DNA of 7,127 nt, from positions 1 to 7,127 of the forward strand of contig JBCDCZ010000233.1 of NCBI GenBank assembly GCA_039180865.1, given 5' to 3'. This document shows positions 1-5,583 of this stretch, in pieces. Position 1 is the stretch's first letter, and each line of letters opens with the position of its first letter. Below the pieces are notes generated by a model. That model searched no databases. It was not told where the DNA came from and was given only the letters and a program-made list of their open reading frames with translations. The translations under genes and the position numbers were made by a program. Source of the stretch: JBCDCU01 sp039180865 (GTDB lineage Bacteria; Pseudomonadota; Alphaproteobacteria; Rhizobiales; JACESI01).

Positions 1-269
1 AGAAGCAATCTCCACAAGCTTTTCTGGAAATCCGTGCCATTGAGGGTAAGCGGCAGGTCGAAGCGGTCTCGCGATCCTGCAAAATACTCGGACAACTGTT
101 TCTTCGCCCCGTCGAAATGGGTGTCCGATCGTTGCCATGACGATGCTGGACCAAAGGCTTTGTGCCCGCCCGGAAAGCTCAGATAATGAAGCGAAGTTTG
201 ATCGCCTGCGAGAAGAAGCGATCCGACCGGGCTTTCGAAATAGGTGTAGAAGAGCGCTGCTCGCTTCAT
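1..269 (-). CDS. adaB: Methylated-DNA--protein-cysteine methyltransferase, N-terminal part (adaB/ogt-like), cut by window edge
   Basis: This gene is read leftward from an ATG at 269. The frame stays open for 89 codons to the left edge, so the C-terminal half is missing. The N-terminus (FYTYFESPVGSLLLAGD, then LHYLSFPGG near residue 28) and the segment QLSEYFAGSRDRFDLPL followed by GTDFQKSLWRLL (residues 58-89) are typical of O6-alkylguanine-DNA alkyltransferases. These enzymes move an alkyl group from O6-alkylguanine or O4-alkylthymine to their own cysteine, in a suicidal DNA repair reaction in the cytoplasm. The active-site PCHR cysteine lies beyond the window and could not be checked. The start overlaps the adaA stop as ATGA and has no clear Shine-Dalgarno sequence, so translation is probably coupled to adaA. 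The order matches the adaA-adaB operon of Bacillus subtilis rather than the fused Ada of E. coli. An ogt name would also be acceptable. Confidence 0.85.
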   Translation of the reverse strand, partial: MKRAALFYTYFESPVGSLLLAGDQTSLHYLSFPGGHKAFGPASSWQRSDTHFDGAKKQLSEYFAGSRDRFDLPLTLNGTDFQKSLWRLL

Positions 270-826
270 GGTTTTTGTCTGCGCAGAGAAGAGGGCGGGC
301 GGCCGTAGAGCTCAACGAAGGCGGCGTTGAACCGTCTGACACTCCTAAAGCCGGACTGGAACGCGATATCCGTCATTGGAAGCGGCGTGTCGTTTAAAAA
401 ACGTTTGGCGCGCTGGATGCGGATTGTCTTTGCAACCTGACCCGGCGAGGCCCCCACATGGCGCAGGAAGAGCCGGTTCAAATGGCGTGTCCCGATACCG
501 AGGCGCGCGGCGAGATCCTCCATCGTTCCGGTGTCGAGAAGACCCTCATCAATGAGGCGAAGCGCGCGGGTAACGGTCGTTTGCGTGCCGTTCCAGGCCG
601 GAGAAAACGGTGCCGTTTCAGGTCGGCACCTGAGACATGGGCGATATCCCGCCTGTTCTGCCGAAGCCGCCGTCGGGTAATAGCTGACATTCTTCGTCAG
701 CGGTTGTTTCACCGGACAGACCGGTCGGCAATAGATGCCTGTCGTCCGAACGGCGGTGAAAAACCGGCCATCGAACTCAGGATCGCGGCGAAGCCGGGCG
801 GCGTTACAGGTCTCGAAATCAAGCAT
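266..826 (-). CDS. adaA: Ada-type methylphosphotriester sensor / AraC-family activator
   Basis: The 186-residue product has the two N-terminal modules of Ada. Residues 10-70 form the Ada zinc-binding domain, with cysteines at 33 and 37 (GIYCRPVCP) and at 64 and 67 (PCLRCRPE). In the family these four bind Zn, and the first accepts a methyl group from DNA phosphotriesters, which switches the protein to an activator. Residues 85-180 are an AraC-type double HTH, ending in the usual GFRSVRRFNAAFVELYGRPPSSLRR. There is no AlkA glycosylase or methyltransferase domain attached; the methyltransferase is the next gene (ATGA overlap). An in-frame stop four codons upstream of the ATG rules out a longer N-terminus. 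The Shine-Dalgarno sequence is weak. The first residues (FETCNAARLRRDPEFDGRFF) look more like Ada-AlkA fusions than like E. coli Ada, so this could descend from such a fusion. No clear Ada box was recognised upstream. Confidence 0.9.
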   Translation of the reverse strand: MLDFETCNAARLRRDPEFDGRFFTAVRTTGIYCRPVCPVKQPLTKNVSYYPTAASAEQAGYRPCLRCRPETAPFSPAWNGTQTTVTRALRLIDEGLLDTGTMEDLAARLGIGTRHLNRLFLRHVGASPGQVAKTIRIQRAKRFLNDTPLPMTDIAFQSGFRSVRRFNAAFVELYGRPPSSLRRQKP

Positions 827-977
827 GGCGGAACGCTAATGGATTTCATCGAGGCTTGCGACCGTCCGGCCTTTGATGAGGTCCGAAACCGGCGATTTGA
901 GCCCGTCCTTTTATGGTGCGGAGCGCGATCACCAGCGGCTAAGCATACCTCATCGGCCATTTCACAGAATTCTCCGA

Positions 978-1013
978 TTGACGAAAGAGTGCATATGCAC
1001 ATAATATGACGCC
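978..1013 (+). promoter_or_regulatory. marR promoter with palindromic operator (leaderless start)
   Basis: A -35 box TTGACG (978-983) and a -10 box CATAAT (1000-1005) are 16 bp apart. Between them lies the perfect palindrome GTGCATATGCAC (989-1000), whose last base overlaps the -10. The ATG at 1014 is only 8 bases past the -10 and no Shine-Dalgarno sequence is present, so transcription should begin at or within a few bases of the start codon. The same palindrome occurs in the next promoter (1463-1478). It is therefore the likely MarR binding site and would block RNA polymerase directly. Confidence 0.7.
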
Positions 1014-1442
1014 ATGACCAATATAAGGACGATATCCGAAAGCTGCATCATGCAGCGGGTGAGGGCGACGGCGCGGCACGTCTCCCAGGTCTATGAGCAG
1101 GCCCTGAAGCCCGTTGACCTGACGGCAAGCCAGTTCTCCTCGCTCATTGCCATCGCACGGCAGGAAGGCGTCAATCTCGTGGTTCTTGCCGAGCGGCTTG
1201 GTATGGACAGGACAACGCTGATCCGCGTTCTGAAACCGCTGGAGCGGCGCGGGCTTGTTCGGATTGGCGCCTCGGAGAAAGACGCCCGTGCCAAGGCGGT
1301 CTACCTTGAACCGGCGGGTAGGGCGCTCCTTCATCAGGCGATCCCGCTCTGGGAAACGGCCCAGAGCCGGGCGCTCGTCCTCATTGGCGACGATCACCTC
1401 GCGCCACTCATGAATGCGCTTCAAAAACTGAAATCCCTATGA
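1014..1442 (+). CDS. MarR-family transcriptional regulator
   Basis: The 142-residue protein has MarR layout. The N-terminal dimerisation helices (residues 10-30) are followed by LTASQFSSLIAIARQEGVNLVVLAERLGMDRTTLIRVLKPLERRGLV (about 36-82), which is the winged HTH. The wing contains the typical DAR signature (SEKDARAKAVYLEPAGRALL, 88-106), and a C-terminal dimer helix follows. MarR proteins usually repress their own gene and a neighbour and release DNA on binding a phenolic, drug or oxidant. Here the identical palindromes at 989-1000 and 1465-1476 point to autorepression and repression of the membrane protein gene that starts 55 bases after this stop. The protein has a single cysteine, Cys11, near the place of the peroxide-sensing cysteine of OhrR; a redox role is only a possibility. 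The ATG at 1014 fits both the domain start and the promoter position, although it lacks a ribosome-binding site. Confidence 0.9.
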   Translation: MTNIRTISESCIMQRVRATARHVSQVYEQALKPVDLTASQFSSLIAIARQEGVNLVVLAERLGMDRTTLIRVLKPLERRGLVRIGASEKDARAKAVYLEPAGRALLHQAIPLWETAQSRALVLIGDDHLAPLMNALQKLKSL

Positions 1443-1452
1443 CCGCATTTTT

Positions 1453-1491
1453 TTGACTAGAAAAGTGCATATGCACTTAAAACAGAAAGGA
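1453..1491 (+). promoter_or_regulatory. Promoter, MarR operator and ribosome-binding site of the membrane protein gene
   Basis: A -35 box TTGACT (1453-1458) is followed by the 16-bp perfect palindrome AAGTGCATATGCACTT (1463-1478), and a weak -10, CTTAAA (1476-1481), overlaps its right end. The inner 12 bp are identical to the palindrome in the marR promoter and sit at almost the same distance from the -35. A good Shine-Dalgarno sequence, AGAAAGGA (1484-1491), precedes the ATG at 1498. Unlike marR, this gene has an ordinary short leader. Confidence 0.7.
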
Positions 1492-1497
1492 AACACA

Positions 1498-2127
1498 ATG
1501 ACGACGATCCATCCCCTCGCAAAGGACGCGACACCGGACGGGAGCAATGATGAGACAAGCGGAGGCTGGCGGGTTCTCGGCATCGGCTTCGGCACCTATG
1601 CGATCTTTGCAACGCTCTTTGCAGGCGCCGGTGTCTTCACTAAGTTCGACACCAATCTTTTCCCGGCGACCGTCGTCTTTGCGACCGTTACCCTGACGCT
1701 CAGCTATTTTTATGTTCCGTCGATCAGGGCGCTTGCAGACCGCCTCGGACCGTATGGGCTTGCGGCCTTCCATGTCTGGCGGATTCCGGCGGCCCTCATG
1801 TTTCTCTATTACGGCTGGCATGGCCTTTTGCCGATGACCTTCGTCAATCTTGCCGGTTGGGGGGATATGCTGGCAGGCGTGCTGGCCGCTTTTGTGATGG
1901 TTCTGCCCCGCGCGACGAAAACGATTGCTGGCTTTCACATGATCGGCTTTCTCGATTTTGTTGTGGCGGTCGGAACCGGCATTACGCTCAATCTGATCGC
2001 CCCGTCCTCCATGGCGAATATCATGCTCTTGCCGGTCGCGCTTATCCCGCTGATTGGGGTGCCGATTTCGGGTGCAACGCACATCGCAGCCCTGCATATG
2101 CTCTGGAAGCAGAGGAAAGCTGCTTAA
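1498..2127 (+). CDS. Multi-pass membrane protein of unknown family, predicted MarR target
   Basis: The 209-residue product was not recognised as a named family. After a hydrophilic N-terminal stretch of about 23 residues it has five or six hydrophobic segments, roughly 25-46, 52-74, 92-116, 122-137, 145-170 and 175-200. It ends in a basic tail (WKQRKAA). Polar or charged residues lie next to or within the segments (FHVWRIPAALMFLYYGWHG near 96-115, FHMIGFLDF near 148-156), and the histidines could be functional, but no transport or redox signature was found. The ATG at 1498 is preceded by AGAAAGGA at a good distance; an in-frame upstream start at 1453 would fall in the -35 box and is rejected. 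The gene follows marR directly and shares its operator, so it is probably induced by whatever MarR senses, as an efflux, permeability or membrane-modifying protein. That role is inference from context. Confidence 0.8.
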   Translation: MTTIHPLAKDATPDGSNDETSGGWRVLGIGFGTYAIFATLFAGAGVFTKFDTNLFPATVVFATVTLTLSYFYVPSIRALADRLGPYGLAAFHVWRIPAALMFLYYGWHGLLPMTFVNLAGWGDMLAGVLAAFVMVLPRATKTIAGFHMIGFLDFVVAVGTGITLNLIAPSSMANIMLLPVALIPLIGVPISGATHIAALHMLWKQRKAA

Positions 2128-2149
2128 GGACGGAATACTATTGATGGCG

Positions 2150-2170
2150 AAGCGCGGATGACCGCGCTTT
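2150..2170 (+). terminator. Hairpin terminator after the membrane protein gene
   Basis: AAGCGCGG (2150-2157) pairs perfectly with CCGCGCTT (2162-2169) around an ATGA loop. It lies 23 bases past the stop codon at 2127. Only three T residues follow on the + strand, so it is a modest intrinsic terminator. Its position between two units supports the call. Confidence 0.6.
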
Positions 2171-2193
2171 CCTAACCACCCATCCAAAGGGCA

Positions 2194-2228
2194 TTGACGT
2201 TATGCACTGAACGGTGCATAACGTCGCC
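2194..2228 (+). promoter_or_regulatory. tetR promoter embedded in a 30-bp inverted repeat operator
   Basis: Two 12-bp arms, GACGTTATGCAC (2196-2207) and GTGCATAACGTC (2214-2225), are exact reverse complements around a 6-bp spacer. A -35 TTGACG (2194-2199) overlaps the left arm and a -10 CATAAC (2217-2222) overlaps the right arm, 17 bp apart. The predicted transcription start falls at about 2229, which is the ATG of the TetR gene. A dimer or dimer pair bound to this repeat would cover the whole promoter, giving autoregulation of the tetR-hydrolase operon. Confidence 0.75.
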
Positions 2229-2807
2229 ATGGCCCGCCCGAGATCCTTCGACGACGATGACATCCGCGCAAAGCTCCTTTTGAGCTTTTGGGAGAGCGGC
2301 TTTGAGGAAACATCGCTTCCCGATCTGGAAGCGGCGACCGGGATGTCGCGCAAGAGCCTCTACAATGCCTTTGGCGACAAGCGGGAAATGTTCATGAGTG
2401 CGCTTGTCGATTTTCGCCGCACAGTTCTCGACCATACTTTGACCCCCTTGCAGTCGGATAACGCCTCCATTGAGGCAATCAGTGCGGTGCTTTCCGGTCT
2501 TGTTGACTTTGCGGTAACGGATAAGGGGCGTGCGGGTTGCATGGTCTGCAACACGTCGCGCGAAGCGATCCGCCATGATCCGGCGGTGAAATCCGAGATC
2601 GACACTTACTTCAAAGAGATCGAAGAGCGGTTTCTGATCGTCATCCGTGAGGGGCAGGCAAAGGGTGAAATCAAGGATGAGCCGTCGGAGGAACTTGCTG
2701 CGCTCTGTCTCGGGGCGGTCGTCAGTATCAGCGTTCTTTGCAAGGCCGGACAACCGGAAGCGATGTTGCGGTCGATTGCGGCCGGAACGATCGCCGCGCT
2801 TTCATAA
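2229..2807 (+). CDS. TetR/AcrR-family transcriptional regulator
   Basis: The 192-residue protein starts MARPRSFDDDDIRAKLLLSFWESGFEETSLPDLEAATGMSRKSLYNAFGDKREMF. This is a TetR HTH (helix-turn-helix about residues 28-47, with the usual SLYNAFGDK end). The C-terminal ligand domain contains GCMVCNTSREA at about 103-113, a family hallmark near the ligand pocket. Cys104 sits about where the redox-active Cys106 of E. coli NemR lies, and Cys107 makes a CxxC pair; a thiol or electrophile sensor is possible. An in-frame GTG at 2214 would lie inside the operator and start upstream of the -10, so the ATG at 2229 is preferred. There is no Shine-Dalgarno sequence, and the promoter geometry predicts a leaderless message. 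The hydrolase gene follows after 47 bases without a terminator, so it is probably co-transcribed and under the same control. Confidence 0.9.
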   Translation: MARPRSFDDDDIRAKLLLSFWESGFEETSLPDLEAATGMSRKSLYNAFGDKREMFMSALVDFRRTVLDHTLTPLQSDNASIEAISAVLSGLVDFAVTDKGRAGCMVCNTSREAIRHDPAVKSEIDTYFKEIEERFLIVIREGQAKGEIKDEPSEELAALCLGAVVSISVLCKAGQPEAMLRSIAAGTIAALS

Positions 2808-2854
2808 AAATCATCAGGCAAAGTAACACCAATCAGTGGGGAAAGGATCGGACG

Positions 2855-3859
2855 ATGACAGAACAGCAAACCGGGAACAACGAGACAGAGAGCAACGCGC
2901 CGGACGCATTCGCGCTTTCAAGGCGTGCGGTTTTCGCGGGCGCTCTTTTGCCCGCGGCAGCCCTTCTTCCAGCCGGTGCAATGGCACAAAGTGCCGGAGC
3001 GGGACCTGTGCCGACGATCAGCCGCTTTCGTGTTGGCGAGTTCACCGTCTCAGCCCTCTCGGATGGCCATCTGCCGCTTGCCGCAGACGTTTTGACGGGC
3101 GTTTCAGCGGAAGATTATGCGAGCCTCCTCGATCAATCGGGTTTTCGGGGCTCGGTCTATACCGCCGGGGTGACGGCCTATCTTGTTGAGACACCGACAC
3201 ACAATGTGCTGCTTGATGCTGGAACCGGCGCGGTGATGGGCCCGACGCTCGGCGAACTTGCCGCAAATCTCGACGCGCTCGGGATCGCGCCTCAAAGCAT
3301 CGATATGGTGATTGCAACCCATCTTCACCCGGATCACATCGGCGGTCTTATCACGAATGGGACGACGGCTTTTACCAATGCGGAACTGGTTACCCATGCG
3401 GCAGACCGTGCCTTTTGGACCGATAGCGCAATCAAGGCGCAGTCTCCGGAAGCCTTTCAGCCGTTTTTTGATCTTGCAGGCGGGGTTCTCTCCGTTTTCG
3501 ATGATCGCCTTCGGATCGTCGACGGAGAGACGGATGTTGTGCCGGGTCTCACCGTCGTTCCGCTTCCAGGCCATACGCCGGGCCATATGGGTGTGAGGAT
3601 TGAAAGCGGCGGCGATACGGTCCTGATGTGGGGCGATATCGTCCACGCAGCACCGATCCAGTTGCCGAGGCCCGATATCGCCATCGCCTTTGATGCCGAC
3701 CAGGCCGCAGCCGTCAAGACGCGGCAGGCCCTGTTCGATCAGGTGGCGACGGATCGCACCTTTGTCCTCGGCAGTCATCTTCCGTTCCCGGGCTTCGGCC
3801 TTTTGGAGAAGAACGGTGACGGCTACCGGTTCATCCACGCCCACTGGGAGTATGTTTAG
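2855..3859 (+). CDS. Tat-exported metallo-beta-lactamase-fold hydrolase, methyl parathion hydrolase/OPHC2-like
   Basis: The 334-residue protein begins with a twin-arginine signal: SRRAVF at residues 22-27, a hydrophobic stretch to about 40, and a cleavage site after AMA (42-44). The mature part has the MBL metal ligands: HLHPDH at 156-161, His240 in PGHTPGH, Asp261 in MWGDIVH, and His308 in GSHLPFPG. The opening ISRFRVGEFTVSALSDG, the THLHPDHIGGL core and the ending SHLPFPGFG...GYRF closely follow methyl parathion hydrolase and the OPHC2 group. Members bind two metals and hydrolyse phosphotriesters, lactones or esters. The native substrate here cannot be read from the sequence. Folding before Tat export fits a metalloenzyme acting in the periplasm. 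The start at 2855 has a good Shine-Dalgarno sequence (GGGGAAAGGA, 2838-2847); the frame is open upstream to 2738 but that part has no domain sense. It is probably transcribed with tetR. Confidence 0.9.
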   Translation: MTEQQTGNNETESNAPDAFALSRRAVFAGALLPAAALLPAGAMAQSAGAGPVPTISRFRVGEFTVSALSDGHLPLAADVLTGVSAEDYASLLDQSGFRGSVYTAGVTAYLVETPTHNVLLDAGTGAVMGPTLGELAANLDALGIAPQSIDMVIATHLHPDHIGGLITNGTTAFTNAELVTHAADRAFWTDSAIKAQSPEAFQPFFDLAGGVLSVFDDRLRIVDGETDVVPGLTVVPLPGHTPGHMGVRIESGGDTVLMWGDIVHAAPIQLPRPDIAIAFDADQAAAVKTRQALFDQVATDRTFVLGSHLPFPGFGLLEKNGDGYRFIHAHWEYV

Positions 3860-3875
3860 GGATTGAAGCGGGCGG

Positions 3876-3895
3876 CGGGCGGCTCGCGCCGCCCG
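3876..3895. terminator. GC-rich hairpin between convergent reading frames
   Basis: CGGGCGGC (3876-3883) and GCCGCCCG (3888-3895) form an 8-bp stem with a TCGC loop, 17 bases after the hydrolase stop. There is no T tract on either side. It lies between the hydrolase and the oppositely oriented gene remnant ending at 3899, so it could act in both directions. Confidence 0.5.
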
Positions 3896-3898
3896 GCC

Positions 3899-4057
3899 TC
3901 AGCGCCCAGAGGCCCCTGAGCGTCTCGCATAGGCGTCACGGACATAGACGACCGGCTCTTCGTAGGAGTGAAGCCGGTCGATAATATCTATAACACCCGT
4001 GAGCCGAGTCTCTTCCCGCGCAATCGAAAACGAAAGAACCCGGACCGGCCTGGTCGT
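3899..4057 (-). pseudogene. 3' fragment of a COG3323-type (CutA/PII-like) gene
   Basis: Read leftward from 4057 to a TGA at 3901-3899, the frame encodes about 52 residues: TTRPVRVLSFSIAREE, then GVIDIIDRLHSYEEPVVYV, ending RRSGASGR. This is the C-terminal half of the domain encoded by the gene at 6798-7127; the two protein stretches are almost the same until the last dozen residues. HSYEEP corresponds to the HPYEEP motif of COG3323 and of the insert domain in NIF3/YqfO proteins. There is no start codon or N-terminal half: the homology stops at 4057 where the esterase fragment begins, at a shared GTCGTC. The remnant has no stop or frameshift inside it, so it was either displaced recently or left by a rearrangement. 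The function, if any, is not expected to survive. Confidence 0.75.
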
Positions 4058-4058
4058 C
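3921..4058. repeat. Direct repeat, left copy
   Basis: Matches 6856-6993 in the same orientation at an offset of 2935 bp. By hand alignment there are nine differences in 138 positions, and 72 bp in a row (3932-4003) are identical. The copy lies in the 3' fragment of the COG3323-type gene. Confidence 0.9.
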
Positions 4059-4361
4059 CTCGTCATAAAACTGGAAGCACAGATTGCTCATATTGTCTAT
4101 GTTCTGCTGCGGGAACACAATCATGAAAGGCACCTCTTCGGCGAGTGCAATCAGCCCGGTCTCGTTGTCGAAGTCGGTCGCAGATTTGGTGCAGCCATGC
4201 AGCGCGACGACCATCGGCATGCCGGGCGCGGCAGCCGCGGGGCGATGAAGAAACATGTCCAGGCTTCCGGGATCGGTTCCGAAATCAGGGGCCGGTTCAA
4301 GGGCTGTCAGCGGTGGCGCTATCCAGAAAATCGCCAGGAATGCCCAGAAAGCCCTCGCCAT
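4051..4361 (-). pseudogene. 5' fragment of an exported PHB-depolymerase-like esterase
   Basis: Read leftward, the product starts with a signal peptide (MARAFWAFLAIFWIAPPLTA) and continues as an alpha/beta hydrolase of the esterase-PHB type: MPMVVALHGCTKSATDFD (residues 49-65, HGC oxyanion-hole motif at 55-57), then the IVFPQQN strand at about 81 and CFQFYDEDDQ at about 95-104. In the family this region is followed by the GxSxG nucleophile, Asp and His, all absent here. After about residue 104 the frame enters the COG3323-gene fragment in the wrong frame, runs on for some 37 unrelated residues and stops at 3936. Only about one third of a usual 300-400 residue enzyme remains, so it should be inactive. 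In-frame starts at 4382 and 4409 exist; 4361 is chosen for the signal peptide. No good Shine-Dalgarno sequence is seen for any of them. Confidence 0.8.
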
Positions 4362-4546
4362 AGTCTTTTGATATATCGCCATAATTTTGCCCACCAGGGA
4401 TAAAATCAAGATTTATCAATGACGGAAGTCTCTCAGATGTTCGCATGTGCACAAGGCCAAATATTGGGCGGATTTTGGCGCATGCGATCCCAATCGATGT
4501 GGTGCGCACTCAATGCAGTCCCGGTGCGGGTGGCGGGGTTACGATG

Positions 4547-5470
4547 TTATTCCGCAGCGATTGGGCCTTGAGGATCCTTCAAAGTGCCCGCGATCAGATC
4601 CTTATGGCTGCGCAGGTACTCAACGAGGGCGTCACGAATAACCCGCACACGGGCGGAATTGCGGATATCGGCATGGCTTAAAACCCAGATCGACCAGCCG
4701 GGATCGGAAAAGTCCGAAGGGTAGCGGGAAAGGCCCGGATCTGTATCGGTAAGCATGCAGGGAAGAAGCGCAAGGCCCAATCCTGTCCGTGCGGCATCAA
4801 GCATGAGGCCAATAGAATTTACGCGGATTAGACGCTCGGTTGCCGGAAAGAGTGTTTCCACCCAACGCGGGCGTGCGACGCCATCGGCAAGCGGGATGAC
4901 GCATGGAATGTCTTTGGGATCAGCCAAATCGAGGGCTGCCAACAGCGCGGGCTTGCCGTAAACCCGGGTCTCGGCGAGGCCAAGATTGCGGCCGAACAGA
5001 TCAGGTGGCGGCTTCGGAGTGCAGCGCACAGCGACATCGGCCTCCCGCGCGCCAAGATCCATGCGCTCGTCATCGGAAAGAAGTGTGAGAGAAATGTCAG
5101 GGTGTTTCTCCTGAAAGTCAGCGAGAGCGGGGAGAAGGAGGCTCCGCATCATCGCATCGCCCGCCGTTACCGTGATCGGACCTGAAAGCGTTTCCGCCTG
5201 ATCGACGGCTGCCCGCAGGATGCCGGCCGCATGATCGTCCATTTGATCGGCAAGCGGGATAATCCGCTCAGCAAGAGCCGTTGTCGCCCATTTGCCGGGA
5301 CCCCGTTCAAACAAAGGTGCGCCAAGCTGGTCTTCAAGCGCCGCAATGCGGCGGGATACCGTGGAGGGATTGCACTTCAATACGGCGGCCGCATCAAGCA
5401 TGGAGCCTGCGCGGTAAACCTCCCGGAATATCGAGAGATCGGTCCATTCAAGGCGGGATCGACTATGCAT
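4547..5470 (-). CDS. LysR-type transcriptional regulator
   Basis: The 307-residue protein has the LysR plan. The N-terminal winged HTH (LEWTDLSIFREVYRAGSM, then CNPSTVSRRIAALEDQLGAPLFER, residues 8-56) is followed by a linker helix and a periplasmic-binding-protein-like effector domain from about residue 90. ITVTAGDAMMRSLLLPALADFQEKHPDISL marks the start of that domain, and GLGLALLPCML a late conserved turn. The start at 5470 is set by AAGGAG seven bases upstream; a further in-frame ATG at 5491 lacks a ribosome-binding site. It diverges from the SRPBCC pair with 113 bases between the start codons, the usual LysR arrangement, so those genes are its probable targets, with activation by an unknown small molecule. 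The gene downstream (leftward) is the broken esterase, 137 bases away or more, with no terminator recognised. Confidence 0.92.
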   Translation of the reverse strand: MHSRSRLEWTDLSIFREVYRAGSMLDAAAVLKCNPSTVSRRIAALEDQLGAPLFERGPGKWATTALAERIIPLADQMDDHAAGILRAAVDQAETLSGPITVTAGDAMMRSLLLPALADFQEKHPDISLTLLSDDERMDLGAREADVAVRCTPKPPPDLFGRNLGLAETRVYGKPALLAALDLADPKDIPCVIPLADGVARPRWVETLFPATERLIRVNSIGLMLDAARTGLGLALLPCMLTDTDPGLSRYPSDFSDPGWSIWVLSHADIRNSARVRVIRDALVEYLRSHKDLIAGTLKDPQGPIAAE

Positions 5471-5583
5471 AAATGCACTCCTTAAATGCAAAACACTCTA
5501 TCGAACAACAAAAATGCACGCAGTATCGTTCCGGTCAAGATGATGCGTCGCTGGGGCACGTCCCGCAGGACCTGGAGAAGAGT
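5471..5583. promoter_or_regulatory. Divergent lysR/SRPBCC control region with repeated AAATGCA
   Basis: The heptamer AAATGCA occurs three times in the same direction (5471-5477, 5484-5490, 5512-5518), and an ATGCAT palindrome (5465-5470) overlaps the lysR start. The first copy sits between the lysR Shine-Dalgarno sequence and its ATG. Such repeats could be LysR contact points, but a classic T-N11-A box was not singled out and no convincing -35/-10 pair was found for either direction. GGAG at 5574-5577 is the ribosome-binding site of the gene at 5584. Confidence 0.4.

Noticed and set aside
827..977. Search for an Ada box and promoter upstream of adaA
   Set aside because: No convincing AAAGCGCA-like element or -35/-10 pair was found; TATGCT-like hits are too weak to call.
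939..1424. Long minus-strand frame opposite marR
   Set aside because: Low-complexity arginine-rich product with no domain; it is the shadow of marR on GC-rich DNA.
1477..2187. 236-residue minus-strand frame opposite the membrane protein gene
   Set aside because: Very rich in charged residues with no recognisable domain; the + strand frame has a ribosome-binding site, operator and membrane segments.
3104..3844. 246-residue minus-strand frame opposite the hydrolase
   Set aside because: Antisense shadow of a clearly recognisable metallo-beta-lactamase-fold protein.
4440..4486. Short palindromes GTGCAC and CGCATGCG between the esterase remnant and lysR, looked at as further MarR-like sites
   Set aside because: They do not match GTGCATATGCAC, and no promoter boxes surround them.
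4447..4641. Rightward frame with ADFGACDPNRCGA, which recalls the CDPK-C motif of Tsr3-type proteins
   Set aside because: Only about ten residues fit, the frame soon overlaps lysR on the other strand, there is no ribosome-binding site, and Tsr3 is not expected in bacteria. Probably chance.
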